Notes: generated from the letters alone by a model not told the origin. 64,000 nucleotides of DNA from Opeltia flavorubescens (GCA_000442125.1 KE546985.1:1-64000); one strand, 5' to 3'; numbered from the stretch's first letter, positions 13,916 to 27,640 are shown. Translations and numbers: made by a program.

Positions 13916-16582
13916 AAGTTTTTTAATTAATAATAAATAGTTATAAATTCGGTTAATAGCGAGTAAATAAAAAGTAAATATCGGCTTTTACTACTAGGAT
14001 TTTAAAGGATCGAACCCTAATAAAAAAAAAATTAATTTATTTAATAGATTAATCGTTAGAATATATAATATAGCTTTATATTAAATTAAATATAGGTAAT
14101 CTAAATCTAGGATTTAATTTAACTAGTTATTAATCGGGGTTTATAACTATTATTAAAGATTTATAATTAAAGGAGCTTATATAATAATAACCTTTTAATA
14201 TTAAAATTAAAGAAATAAAATACCGGAACTATTATAATATTAGAATTTTAACTTAAATCTATACTAATATAAAATTAAGAGTTAATTTAAAATTCTAGTC
14301 GGTTTATATAAAATTTATTTAGCTTTTATATAAGTCTTATAATAATAATTAAATATTATACCGATTATCTAATATATAACCACGTTTTTATAAAAGTCGA
14401 AAGTAAAGAAATTATAACGTCTTTTATTAAGCTATATCGCCGGATTGAAAAAATAAGGGAAAAAAGAAAATAAAATAGCGATAATATAATATAATAAAAT
14501 TAAACTATAATAGATTAAATTAACGGCGGGTATAAAAAAAATAAAGCGATATCTATATAAAAGCCTATATATCGACGGTTTTAAAAGGCCGTTTTAAAGT
14601 TAATCGAGTTTAATTAATTTTATATCTATAAATATAGAAATAAACTATATATCTTCTATATTTTAGTTATAATATTATCTACTAGATAAAAAACTCTAAC
14701 GATTTTTATCGCTAATATAGTAATATTTTAGATAAGGCCTACGTTTAGATTATTTATAACCTCCTGTTTTTATATAAAATACGGTTTTAATTTCTTATAA
14801 TAGAATAATATAAAGGAAAATTAAGTATAATTAATATTTTAACTATATTACTCGATATTTTAGTTTTAAAATCTTTTTTTTTTTTAAATTAAGCGGCGGC
14901 TTATATTTTAGTTTCTATATAATACGTTATTTTTCTATTTAAAAAAAAAAAAAAAATTATTTAAAAACTTAAATTTATCGAATATTATTATACTATATTT
15001 TTTAGTAGCTTTTTTATACTTTTTTTTAATAGTTCCGCCCGGTTTAATAATATATTTAGAACCTTTAAATCTACTATTACTACTATTTTAATATTAAAAT
15101 CTAATTTAATACCCTTTTTAAAATTAATTTAAAAATATAAAATATCCGTTAATAGCCTAGTTTTAAATCCGGTAAAAAATTTAATTATTACTACTATATT
15201 TTTTTTACTTTCTAGATTTTTTAAATCCTTTTTTTTAATAATATCGAAACGATTTTTTATATATTTACTCTAAACTATAATACTAGTAAAGATTATTTAT
15301 CTATTTATTATATTAATAATATAAATACTACTAAAAAAAATATTAGTTTACAGCGCCGATATTATTAGATAATAAAAACCGTCTATATTATTATAAATAG
15401 AGCCGTTAATAGTAATAAAAGCTATTACTACTATTTTAGTAGGCTGAAATTAGATAATCTATAATCGGATATTTATCTAGCGGTACTATATTATAAAAAG
15501 GCGGGTATATAATCTAGGAATATACTATATACTATCGATTTAGGCTATTTTAACTAAAAAGAATTACTTTTTTTCGCGAAACCCTAGTATTTCTAGGTCT
15601 AATATTTTTATACTTTATCGAACGATTTTTTTTTAATCGAATTAAAGGTTAAAATAGTTTATATAAAGGTTAATAAAAAGTTTTATAGTTTTATATCTAG
15701 GGCGGGTTAAAAAGCTAATATTCTCGTTAAAGCTAATAGCCGTTAGACTAGTTATAATAATTCCTATATTCGATTTTTTACACTTTTTTATTATAGTATC
15801 CTTTAAAGTAGTAATTTTTCTATTTAGAATTTTATTCTATAGGCTTTAGGATAATATTAGTATATACGATACTATATATTATAAAATATTATTTAATTAA
15901 AGATAGACTGCGTTTTATTAATATATTTATTATTATTAAACTAACCTCCTTTATTTTTTTTATTCGACCTTTCTTGTATTATTTTTTAAAAGATATAGAA
16001 TTCTTTTAAAATATATTATTATATCGATATTTTATAATATAAATCTAGTTTAATATTTTCTATTAGTATTAAAAGAATATAAATAACCGCTAGCGAAGTC
16101 CCGGGTTTATATATCGAATAATAGGCGTGTTTATAGCTAGTATTATTTTTTTAATACAGATAATACTATAATAGCCGCGTATAAAATATTAAATAACTTT
16201 TATAATTTCGAGTAGAATAATAAAGGATTTTAGCGCCTTTTATTTTTATAAAAAAAGTTTTATTAATTAATAGTAAATTTTCGAATTATAAACGGAAGGT
16301 AGAATAAAAAAACTCGTTATTAATACTCGGATATTTTATACTTTATTAATATTAGTAAACTCGAACGTTTTAGTTTAAAAAAAAAAACGAGCTTAATATA
16401 ATACTTTAATATATATATATAGCTTTTTTCTAAAATACCTAAACCTTTTATTAATAAAATTTAAAAAGCTTTAATATTATTAAGTAATAAGATCCGTTTC
16501 TATTTAAAGTAATATATAACTTTTATTATAAATAGACTAAAAGTATTTTTAGTTAAGTATACCTGCTAAAAATAATATATTA

Positions 16583-16605
16583 TATTCCGTTATTCGGGCG
16601 AGTAG
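16583..16605 (+). repeat. Conserved 18-bp repeat, copy 3
   Basis: This third copy of ATTCCGTTATTCGGGCGA lies about 110 bases after the palindrome at 16,470. Copies 1 and 3 also share the next bases (GTAGRTATTTCT), closer to each other than to copy 2. Confidence 0.7.
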
Positions 16606-19439
16606 GTATTTCTAAACCTATTGTAAAAGGGTATATAAAAGGTAATCTATATAAAAAAACGTATTAATAGAATATAAGGTTATTTAAAATTATAAAAGAT
16701 AAAAGTTAGTATTTCGTTTTAATAATATTTAAGTAAAATTAAATATTTATATTCTAATAATTAAAATAGCGTATAAAGTACTTAAAAGTATTTAAATTAC
16801 TTAAAAATATTAAAGAACTATTAGAATATTAAATTACCGCGCTTTTAATCCTTTTTAAAACTAAAAATATTATATTTAAATAAAATTTATAAAGTATTTA
16901 ATAAACCTTTAAATAATAGTAGTAAAAAACCGCCCTAATTTTTTCAATTTAATATAAGTAATAAAGGAGAGAGAAAATTTTTCTAAAACCGTAGTATAGT
17001 ATTTTTATAGTATATAAAAACGATTTTTCTTTAATCCTACCCACTTATATATTTATAAAATCGGAAATAGCCCGATATTATTAAATAATAAAAAAGTCGG
17101 GTTAAAAGAATAAAAGTAATAGGAAATCTATATAATTAAAATAATTATAATATCTCTTTTTTAAAATCTATAAATAAACTTTTAGTATATTATTTTTTTA
17201 AAAGCTCGCGTTATTTTAATTTTTAGATTAGATTTTTTAATTTTAGAGCCGCCGCTATAATTTATAATTATTTTAAATATTCCGGTATTATATAGAATAT
17301 ATCGGTCTAGAATCTTTTAATCCTATAATTCAACGTATATAATATTAAAGACGAGTCGTTTTTTTATTTTTCTAGAATCTAGGTATAATAAACCAGGCGA
17401 TATAAAAAAAATTTATTCTATTATTATAGTACTATTATTAAAGCTAGACGCTTTAAAGGTTTATTAGATATTAATATTAATTATTTAAAACCTATCGAGT
17501 TTATAATTAATAGGGTATATATTTACTAATAAATAAGAGGATAAATAAAAAACCTTTATTATAGATTTTATAGGTTATATATAGCCGTTTATATAAACTC
17601 GAGTGCTTTTAATATAATCTTTTTTAAAATTCCGGCCTTTAATATATTATTTACTATATTTTAATAAAAAGAATTTATATATATTCGATTTTTTTTAAGC
17701 TTGGTAGTAAGTAAATCTTTTTTAACTTATAGTTTAACCCACTTTTTGACGTTTATTAGTAGCTAGTAGATTATAAATAAAATCGTCGAATTTTATCCTT
17801 TTATATTATAATTAGGTGTAATAATTTAAAAATATATAATTTTAGCTTTTTAAAATACCTATCGCTCCAGGAATAACTACTATTAAAAAGAGTACCTACT
17901 TTTATATAGTACTATTTATAGTATATATACTAGAATTTTTATTACTAACCTTTTTTCTTTTTTATAGTACCGATCTCTATTTATAAATCGAGCTTTTTAA
18001 TTTAAAACGATAGTTTTATCTAATATCCTCCTATATATAATTAACTATATACTTCCGTATTAACTACTTAATCGAAAAAAGCCTAAAGATATATTATAAA
18101 TATTAGAAAATATATTAGTAAAAAATTAACCCGATATTATTAAATAATAAGAATTCTAAAAAAATAATATATTATTAAATATAATACTAGTACTATATAT
18201 ATATATATTTTATTTAGCGGTAAATAATTATAAAGGAAATAAATAATCTATAAAAGTATTAAAATAAAAGCGCGAGTAGAATTACTACTTATTAAACTAT
18301 TTAAAGCGCTTTTTATAAAAGGATTTTTCTAGCAGTTAATTTAACGCCTATCCGCTTTATAATTTAACGCCGTCGTTTTACTTCTTTACCTCGAAAAGCG
18401 TCGTCTTCTAAATACGCTAATAGGTTATCTATAAGTTTAAACTCGTCTTTTATTCCTTTTTATAGGTATCGCTTTAGATTTTAAAGCTAGATAATTATTT
18501 TAAATTTCCTGAATAATTTAGAAAAAGCTTCTTCCCGGGCTATTAGTATTTATAGAGAGTTCCGGGTGTATAAAAAAATAGTACTTTTGTTATATCTAAA
18601 TAGTATATTATAAAAATACTAGAATAAGATAATAATATATACGTATTATAAATAGGTTATCCTATTATAATAAAAAAAAGGCTTAATATTATTAGGTAAT
18701 AAGGTTTTTTATAAACCGGAGGGTATTATTTTAAATAAATAAACCTTTTTTATAAAAGTATATATAGGCAATAAGTAAGGTTAGTCTTTAAAAAAAAAAT
18801 TGATAGATAACTATCTATTATATTTTAAAGGAAGAACTTTGTATCGCCGATCTATAGTTTTAATAGCGTAAAAAATAGATAGTTATAAAATAAATATTTT
18901 CCTATAGGCTATAGAAATTCTTTTATAAAGCCGGATAATTATATTTATTTTTTTATAAAGATTATAATATAAAATTAGATTATTTAAAAATTAAACCGTT
19001 CGATTATTATTAAAATTATTATAATTTAAAAAGGGATATATATTAAAGAAGCGATCTACTATTTTATTCAAGCTTTTAAATATTAATAATATCTTTTTAG
19101 AGAAATTTTTTACTATATTTATCTAGTTTAATAATACCGAACCTTTTTTTATATTTAACTTCTTTACGAGCGGACGGGATAAAAATCTAATTTTACTCCT
19201 TTAAAATAGTAATACTGCTATATAATTAATACCCTTTAGTTTAATTAAAGGAGGTTAGTATATTAATATAATCCTTAACGGTATTAAATAAAAGGAAGTT
19301 TTAATATTATTAGGTAATAATTAACCCGTTAAATAATTACTCTATTAGTAGGCGAGTATTTATTTCTAGCCAGCGTTATTTTTACTATTATTATATATTA
19401 GCTATAGTTAAAAGTTTTAAAAACTATAGTATTTAATTA

Positions 19440-19600
19440 CTAAGGGTATAGGGGTATTTCCTAGTACCCTAATATAATAATCGAGTTTAGCCCTATTATA
19501 AACTACCGTTTAATATATTTTATCTAATAGTAATAGCCTTTTTAACCTAAAATAAGGAGAATATAATAACCCCGAATCTTTTTTCTATAATATATAAAAT
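19440..19600 (-). pseudogene. Partial copy of the 10.25-10.86 kb relic
   Basis: The stretch around 19,470-19,560 matches 10,640-10,730 (both contain AATATAATAATCGA, TTAACCCTATTATAAACTA or a close variant, and TAAAATAAGGAGAATAT-like sequence). It is the unit 2 counterpart of the minus-strand frame described there, more decayed. No function is assigned. Confidence 0.35.
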
Positions 19601-22600
19601 AAAAGGATTAATTATAAATAGTATCTATATTTAAATATTATATTATTGAAAGTATTTATAGCGGCCGAAACTTTAAAATATATAGTTAATTTAATAACTG
19701 GCCTAATTATTTATTAATTTAGTCTTTTTAGCTTATTTAAAATTATTAGAAAATTATAGAATATAGAACGGGTAATTAAAAATATTTTTTTATTTTTATC
19801 GGGTTAGGGATATTTATATAGTTAAAGGCTTCTAATATAATAAAACCTTTTAAAACTTTAAACTTTAGATATTCTATTATTAAAAAATTTATAATAATTA
19901 ATTAAATATTAAATATCGGATTTTATATCGATAGTATTTTTTAGAGGAATTTATATAGCTCGAGCCCTTTATAATATTTTATAGAAAAGATATTTAAATA
20001 GGATTAAACGCGAATAAAATTATTTTTAAATCGAATAAACGCTTATAAAGTTTAATGTATATAATACTAGTAATTAGATTATTATAGCCCGGGTTATATT
20101 TAATTATAAGCGGGTTATTATACTCTCGAAAACTATTATATTTAAATAATACAGGCTTTAAATATTTTTAATAAGGTCCGGGCTATTTAAATTTTAAAGT
20201 TCGTATTTTTATATTCGCCTATATTAAAATATTTTAATAAATATACTCCTTTATTTTAATAATCTTTAAATTTATAATCTAATAGGGCAAGGCTCTAGTA
20301 TAGTAACGCTGGCCGTATACGATAGCGGCGGAGCTAAAAAAAAATAAATTAATAGAAAAATTGAAAAAGATATAAAGTTAAAATTTAAAAAAAATAAAAT
20401 ACTATAAATACTAATTAAAAAATTATATAGAAATACTTATAATAAAAGGAAAAGTAATTCGAGAGTATTATATAAAAAGTACTAAAATATCTATAAGAAT
20501 ATTATATTATAAAGCTACGGTTAGGTACGCTAAAACTCCTATATTATTAGATAATAATAACGCGGAGCTGTAAATACGTCTGGTATAATTAGGAGAGGAA
20601 TAATCTTTAAAATTAATACTAATAGTAGCTTTTATACGAAGATAATTTTAATAACTTATTATAAAAGGCTAATACTTATTTAATTATATATATAATAGCG
20701 TTAGTACTATAAAGATAAAATATATATATAATAAAAATTCCTTTTTTTAAAAACCGCGTTCTTAATATTAAAAGAATCTATTTAATATAAAACCTAGTTC
20801 TATTTATAAATAAACCAATAACCGTAGCAAATAATTAAAATATTAATAAAATAAATATATAAAGGTAAATATACTTTTAAATAATAGTTACCCTTTAATA
20901 AATACCGTATAAATTTATACGGCTTATTTAAAAGATTCGAAAAATAGAAAAAAGCTTTTATTATATTAGTAGAAGAAACCGTAAATTATATAAAAAGGGA
21001 GAAGAAATTTATAAACGCGGATATTATTAGATAATAATAACTAATAGGAATATAAAAAAAGATTTTAGTATAAATTTAATAATATAGTATATTCTAAATA
21101 ATAATAATAAATAAAAGTAATAAAAGGAATTAGAATTACTTACTTTATACTCGCGAAAGTACGGTAGCTAGGTATTTATAGCTACCTCTATAGTAGTATA
21201 AAATAAACCGAATTTAAAAAGAAGTATAAGAGTATTTAATAAAATATTGAATATATTTAATAAATAATAATTATTTATTAAAATATCTACTTTATTATTT
21301 CGAACTGCGAAAAAGATAATTATTTTATTTTTCTAGCTAGTTTAAGTCACGTCCTTTATAATAATATCCCGCTCGTTAATATCTATATTAACTATAAAAT
21401 CGGTATTATTTCTAGTAAAAAAGCTATAGTCTCTATTTTCGTCTCTAGTAGACTTATCGTTACTATTATTATCTATATATTTACCCGTTTCTATTTTATT
21501 ACTCGGGCGAGTACTATTTTTATTATCTATATTATTATTATCTATAACGTTCGATTATACCTTTAAAATAGATTTTAAAGCTAGTTTAGCTAGTTTAATA
21601 AAGTTTTTTACAGGTATAATCTATACGGCCTAAAGAGTATTAAGGGTGCTATTTTTATAAAAGTAGGAACTAGAGCTAATTAAAATAATAGTTAGTAAAA
21701 AAAAGCCCGAAGTTATTAGGTAATAATATTAGCGAAATCGATTTATAGAGTAGATTATATAGTTTATTTAAAATAGTAAAAGGATTTATTTAAAGCGTAT
21801 TATAGATATTAGATATATATATAAATTTAAAAAGGAGGCGGATCGAGTAAAAACGAAGGAAATCTATTTCCGCGGGAAGTATATCTTTATAGGTAATATT
21901 TTTAGCTAAAGTCTATTAAACTCGCGTTAAACGCTAGTTAAAGAGCTTATAATATAGTATTTCCGCTTTTAAATTAATGTATTTATTAATACGGCTATTC
22001 TATTCCGCTTTAATAATATTAAGGTACTTTTTATCGAAGTCTACGCGGAATTATAATAATAAGACGATTCTAATATACCCTGCGATAATAGGGATGTACT
22101 TTTTCGTTACCCGGGCCGAATAGATTTAATTATAGAAGTAATTATTATAAAAGTAGTAGATATATATTTAGTAAATTTAATTAATTTATAAAATACGATT
22201 AGCGTATTAAATAGCTAATTAAATATTAATAAAAGAATTAACGAAGAGTATATCCAAATAGAAATATTATATATTAACTGCTATTTCTAAAATTTAAGTA
22301 TTTATTAATATAATTATCGCGGGGTCTTTTAAATTATTAAAGCGGTCTATAGTTTTTTTTTTTTTAATATAACTATAGTTCGAGCGAATTAATAGAAAAA
22401 AAAGGTCTAAAAACGCTAGCTAAACCTCTACAAGTTACTACGTTATAGGCTATTTATAGAATATTAGTATCTTATATTTATTTTTAATATAGACGTTATA
22501 AATAAATTTAGTTACTATACGCAGCTTAATAAAATTATAGTCGATATATTTAATTATACTAAATCGATCCTATAAAAAATTAGCCAAGGCTAGCGGCAGT

Positions 22601-23199
22601 AGATATTATTAGATAATAATATAGAGTTCTAGAAAAGTAAAAGGTATTAGAAAATCTTATTATATATATTAGATAACTTTTATTATCTTTAATTACTCTA
22701 AATAATATAGAAGCGCTATAGTTATTATAGGTTTAATACTACTTCTGGATATTTTTAATCAAATTAAATAAACAATATATAATCTGGTTAAATCCGGAAT
22801 AGAGACTAGTATATATAAAGCGGCGGTATACAGTAAAATTATAGTATACTTCGCCGGTTTTAGAATTTTTCCCTTTACCGAGGATTACTATATAGGTATA
22901 ATAAATCGAGGTAAACTTTTATATCTCGGCGTTATTACGCTAAAATTTAATTAAAATCTATTTTATCTACGGAATTTTAATTTTAATACGGATATCTTTA
23001 CTATTAATATTAGAAATAATAGTAGCCGCAGTCCGCCGAAGGTAGATAATAAAAAAAATAAGAGGCAGTAGTTTATAGGCCTTATTTATATTTAATAGAA
23101 TATTTTTAACCTTCTTTATAATTTTATAGAAATTATTCGGATTTAGAAGCCAGCGGAATTAGTATAAATTATTAGGTAATAGGGGTTACTTAATAATAT

Positions 23200-25905
23200 A
23201 CGATTTAGCAGCTATATAGGCCTCGATACTTCTAAATATATTATTTTTATCGGCGTTAGGATAAAAGAAAAGCGAGAGGGTACTATATAAATTCGTCGAT
23301 TTATTTATTATAAGCGTAGTAGTTAACTAGGTTATTTTATTTACGCCGAATCGAGCGATAAATTTATAAACTTCCGTATCTTTTAAACGGAGGCGTTATA
23401 TTTTATCTACTATACTAGGTCTTATATTAGTTACGCCGCTAAACGGGAAGAATTTATTTTTTATACTCTTTTAAAAATTCTATAGTATAAGCTATAAAGG
23501 TCCTTTTTAGGTATAATAGGGTAGATCGGGCCGGTAACCTCTTTACTACCCTTATTAGGGATAGAAGCGGGGTTAATACCTTTTATTATAGAGCGGGTGC
23601 TCTAAATATTATACGTGGTAAGAATCGTAACTAGATATATAATAAAGGTATTAGGCTGCAATTATAGAAAGCGAAGGAAATAAATAGAATAAAAGCTTAA
23701 AGTCTTTTTATACGTATAATTAAATATTATATTAATAGAATTATTATAGAAATATTTAACGCGCGATTTTATATACGGAATATTATTAATTTCTTACTTC
23801 TAAATATTAATACCGCTGGAAAGAAAAAGAATAAGGTTCGGTTTATTTTTACGCTAAAATAGCTCCTCGGCTATATATAAGTACTAGGCGTGCTAGAAAT
23901 CGGTAATACTACTAATACGCGGAGATATCTTAATTAAATCTCGGCTATATAAAGTTTCGGAACCGCGTTAAATATATAATTCGCCTTTAAAATTAAACTT
24001 AAAATTAGTACTATAGTTACAAGTAATATTCGAGGCTATTAATATTTAATTTTAAGCTTTTATTAGGGTATTAAAGGCTTTAAATTAATCGACGACTAGA
24101 TTATCGGAATCTAAATATTATTAGCTACTATATTTAAGCTAAAAGGGTAGAAAGCGCCTATATTATCAGGTAACAACTTGAAATTAAAAGGAAAGGGTTA
24201 GATATATATATAGAGCTTATATTACTATTTAATATTATTAAAAATAGATATAGAATTAAATAAATATTATTATTTAATAATATTTATCTAGTTTATATAA
24301 AAAAAAAAGTAATTTATTAATTGCTTAAAACGCGCCTACCCGTATTACCGCTAGTATAATTAAAGAAAAAACCGATCTAGTTTTACCTAAACCTATATTA
24401 TCCGCTAATAGGCAATCTAGGTAGACGGATTCTACTATTAATACCTATACTAAAAACTATATTTACTAGGGGTTAAGCTTTTAAAGGGAGCTATAGGGGA
24501 GTATAAGTTCTAAAGGGTTTAATTATAGCGTCTCGCAAGTATTTATATATAAAGGGGGTATCGCGTTAATATTATTTAGTCGCCCGCGATTTAATTAATA
24601 GCTCTTTTTATCGATTTAATCTAAATTATTATAAATATCGCTAAATATTTTATCGGCTATAGCTTATTTTATAACTCGATCCTATAGTTTCGGATTAAAG
24701 CGCCGCTTAATAGTTTATTTAAAACTTTTATAGATTACTTTTTCTATAGTAGAAACGATATCCTAAACGTTAGGTAATTAAAATACCGTAGTACCTCTAT
24801 AGAGTTTATTTATAAGATATTCTTTAATAAAAGCTATTAAAAGTTTATAAAAGTTTTATTTATTTATAATTATATAGTTTTAAATTATATTTTTTATAGT
24901 TTTTTTAAATTTATTAAAAGCGGCTTTAATTTTTATATTCTAATTTTTAAAAAATAGCTTTAGATTTTTATTTTCGCTTATAGAATCGTTTAGCGTCTCG
25001 GCTTATTTAAAGCGCTCGAGTTTTTTATCGATATTATTATCTAATAATATAATTAATATTAAAACGCGCGAGTACGCCTAAATTTTATCTTCTTTTATAA
25101 TATAAGTAGAGGTAATAATATAATTACGCTGCGATCTTTTTAACTTATTTTTATATTTTTTTTAGGTATTCTAGCGCTATACGTGCTTAAATATAAAAAA
25201 AACCCGATTTTAATCTTTAATAATATACTCTAGACGTTTAAGCGCCGAGGAATTACTATATTAATCTAGAGCAATTTTATTAAAAGCCTCTAGTAATATT
25301 TAGATATAATAAATATATTATAAATACTTTAAATCGTCTGAATTAATCCCTTCTAGATTCTAAAGATTTTTTTATATAATAAACTATTCTTTATTAAGTA
25401 CTAAATAGGTTTTTAAGACTCGATATACTTTAGATAGTATCTATTTATATAAGCTGTCTTTACTTAAAACACTAAACTTTAAACGCTTCGACTTAATAAA
25501 AGCCGCGATAAGTCCCGCGATATTTTTATCTAAATATATTTCGCGTAGATTCTAAGTCGTCTCGAAGTTTAAATAATTTATAAAAAGTTATTAATTAGAT
25601 TTAAGGTCGACCTCTACTATATATATACTCTTCGGGTTGCTTTTAGTAGCTTTATCTTTATATTTCTAGAAAAGAACCTCGAGTAGCTTTTAAAGCGCGT
25701 AATTTACTCGCTTTTTTAACGGTTTTTTAATTTTAGAGTTTATAACGGCTGGTCGCTTCCCGGATTACTTTTTAAACCGTTTTTTAGATTATTTTTCGAA
25801 TAATTTACCTTTTAATAACTTAAATATTAGATCGATATAATAAAAGATATTTTAATTTAAAATTCTAGTTTTTACTAAAAATAGTACTAACTTTTAAAAG
25901 GCCGA
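23200..25905 (-). pseudogene. SNF2-family helicase relic
   Basis: Read from about 25,905 leftwards, one minus-strand frame runs for more than 500 codons with only RIP-type TAA/TAG stops. About 490 codons in, at 24,405-24,379, it reads LLADNIGLGKT, the Walker A motif I of SNF2/SWI2 ATPases (family form DDMGLGKT), followed by a SLIILAV-type helix. After a poorly coding gap (about 24,320-24,150, perhaps an intron) come motif Ia, PNLILFLSSGINIWKQEI (about 23,841-23,788, RIP-corrected CP for FL likely), and a LTTYNIWSTR stretch near 23,634-23,585. I did not find a clear DEAH box or the C-terminal helicase motifs, so the gene is truncated or frameshifted left of about 23,200. SNF2 enzymes are ATP-driven DNA translocases; telomere-linked helicases of fungi are usually RecQ type, which this is not. 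It carries palindromes at 25,029 (in frame) and 24,160 (placing TGA TAA in frame). Confidence 0.8.
24160..24180 (+). repeat. Lightly mutated palindrome inside helicase relic
   Basis: TATATTATCAGGTAACAACTT keeps CA and TCA that most copies have lost. On the helicase (minus) strand it reads GTT GTT ACC TGA TAA, adding tandem stops, one of them TGA, which RIP of Gln/Trp codons would not give. It lies in the gap between helicase motifs I and Ia, which suggests insertion into the gene or position in an intron. Confidence 0.7.
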
Positions 25906-26989
25906 TCTTATTAGATAATAATATAGCTAGGAATATAGCGTACTTACCGTAGTATATATATAAAATTCAGCTAAACGATTATAGAATAGATTAGGTAAGT
26001 AATATTATAAGGATAATAGATATAAAATTTAAAAAAAATAGAATAAATTAAAGATCCGTTATAACCGCGATATTATTAAATAATAACGTCGTGATAAAAA
26101 GGTTTTATTTATTTATACTAGTCTATAAAAAGCGTGCTATAATTAATAATATAAAAGTTTTATAAAATTAGTAATTGCTGCGCTAGAAAAAAAAAGTAAT
26201 AAGCTGGCTGCCGCTGAGATAATTAAAACTTCTAGAAGGCCGATATTATTAGGTAATAACTTAATTAAGGGGATAGATTATTAATTTACCACGGATTTAC
26301 TAACCAGCTAGTAAAAGAAATAGTATAAAAGAATTAATTTAGTAGTAAAAGAAAAAAAAAGAAGTATATAGAATATAAAAAAGGAATAGAAAATTTTAAG
26401 GTAGTTATTAACGTATAAACTAATATAAGAATCGATAAATATAGGAAAAATAAAGTAAAAAGAAGAAAAAAAATTTATATACCCTCGATTTAATAGGTAA
26501 TCGCGCTAGTTAGCGTTATAATATACGCTGCTTATTTTAAAAGAATAATAAATAAAAGAAGTAAGATTTAAATAAGTAATAAGAGGTAAAAGCTTATTTT
26601 AACTAGTAAAAGCCGCGGTAAAATAAAGTTTAAAGTAAAATAAAAAAGAAAAAAAAAAAATAAATTAATATATTTTGTTTAATAAAGCTACTATAAAATA
26701 ATATTTAAATTAAATAAAGTAAAATTCGAAAATATAAAGTTTATATAAAGGAAAATAAGTATAAAGTAAAGTTTAAATAAAGCGAGGTAAATTAAAAATA
26801 AAATATTATTAGAAATAGCTAAAATATTATCTAGTAATAATATCGGCGATAGTTAGGGTATATAAAATTATATTTTCTAGATTTAAGGCTCCTTTAAATA
26901 ATATCCGCTAGTTGCGAGGCTATAATTATTTACCTATATTATAGTTTACTAGTATTTAGCTAACGAGTATTATAATTAGATTAAATCCG

Positions 26990-27015
26990 CCGATATTATT
27001 ATATAATAATATCGG
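26990..27015. repeat. Perfect 26-bp palindrome
   Basis: From CCGATATTATTA across a central TA to TAATAATATCGG the sequence is a perfect 26-bp inverted repeat, the most symmetric copy of the family. It shows that the conserved GCC/CCG shoulder seen on the left of most copies can be matched by CGG on the right. It sits at the right end of unit 2. Confidence 0.85.
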
Positions 27016-27640
27016 TATAGATAGAAGAGATTAGGTAAAAGGCTATAGATTTCAATAGTTTTTATAGGGCTGGTTATAGAATACCTATAATATATAAACG
27101 CTATTATACCTGGGTTTATACTTTTAAAAGGTATTTTTTATAATTTAACTATAGCCTAGGTACGGATAAATAAATATTATAGCTTTTAATAGTCTTCGAC
27201 TACTATATATAAATCGACCGCGGTTGGTTAATAACCGCGTTTATATATACCTATATAATAGTATTTATATTAAAATAACTTTAATTAATTTTTAAGTCTA
27301 AGCTTTTTTTTAAATTAAAAAAGGTACCTATTAAGCGTTTATAGTAAAAAGCGAACTTTAATATCTATTTTAAATAGGATAATAGTAATATATATTATAT
27401 ATTTTAAGGTATAGAAGTATAGTAGTATTAGTATAAAAGAAAAAAAAATCTAGAATAAAATAGTAGATAGGATATAGCGGGAAAAAAAACATCGGAAGTA
27501 TAATTTACTTATATTATTACTCGTCTACTAACCTTTATATATATAAAACCTTTAATAGCTATAAATATTATTATTTAATAATATCCTTTTGGTTCTATTT
27601 ATAGATAGTCGCTTTACTATTTTAAAGTAGTTTTACTTTT
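27016..27640. repeat. Duplicated stretch, pair of 32.5-32.8 kb
   Basis: About 27,380-27,640 (with GTATAGTAGTATTAGTATA, ACTTATATTATTACTCG and the palindrome at 27,563) matches about 32,540-32,800 in the same order. No gene is recognised. The intervening part, 27,016-27,380, holds only short frames; a string with both arms of CGCGGTTGGTTAATAACCGCG at 27,218-27,238 is a potential hairpin. Confidence 0.55.

Larger units (their letters stand above)
13893..27015. repeat. Subtelomeric duplication, unit 2
   Basis: This is the second copy of the large block, in the same order as unit 1 but with extra sequence: a second start-like repeat at 16,583 and an insertion of about 2.85 kb at about 23,035-25,880 holding the helicase relic. 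Composition is slightly less extreme in 21-26 kb. Between 13.9 and 20.5 kb I found palindromes and duplicated stretches but no gene I can name; short open frames near 17.4-18.1 kb can be read on both strands and are not convincing. Confidence 0.6.
20540..27015. repeat. Three-copy module, copy B (split by helicase block)
   Basis: Copy B aligns with copies A and C from its palindrome at 20,540 to about 23,030 and again from about 25,880 to 26,850. Between these it carries the SNF2 relic absent from A and C. The flank AAAAGGCCGATCTTATTAG resumes at about 25,897, matching AAAAGCCCGATTTTATTAG at 12,619 and TAGGCCGATCTTATTAAG at 31,491. Confidence 0.65.

Noticed and set aside
17400-18130. Possible gene in unit 2
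   Set aside because: Both strands show comparable partly open frames with similar stop density; I could not choose one or find a motif.
22990-23200. C-terminal helicase motifs of the SNF2 relic
   Set aside because: I could not find the expected Q-x-x-G-R-x-x-R type motif; the minus-strand frame loses protein character left of about 23,200.
23240-24150. Plus-strand frames over the helicase relic
   Set aside because: They are open with few stops, but the minus strand carries motif Ia and continues the SNF2 frame, so I treat the plus frames as shadows.
24300-24560. Plus-strand ORF antisense to the helicase
   Set aside because: A plus-strand frame here looked protein-like, but it is the complement of the SNF2 motif I region on the minus strand, which gives a recognisable conserved motif.
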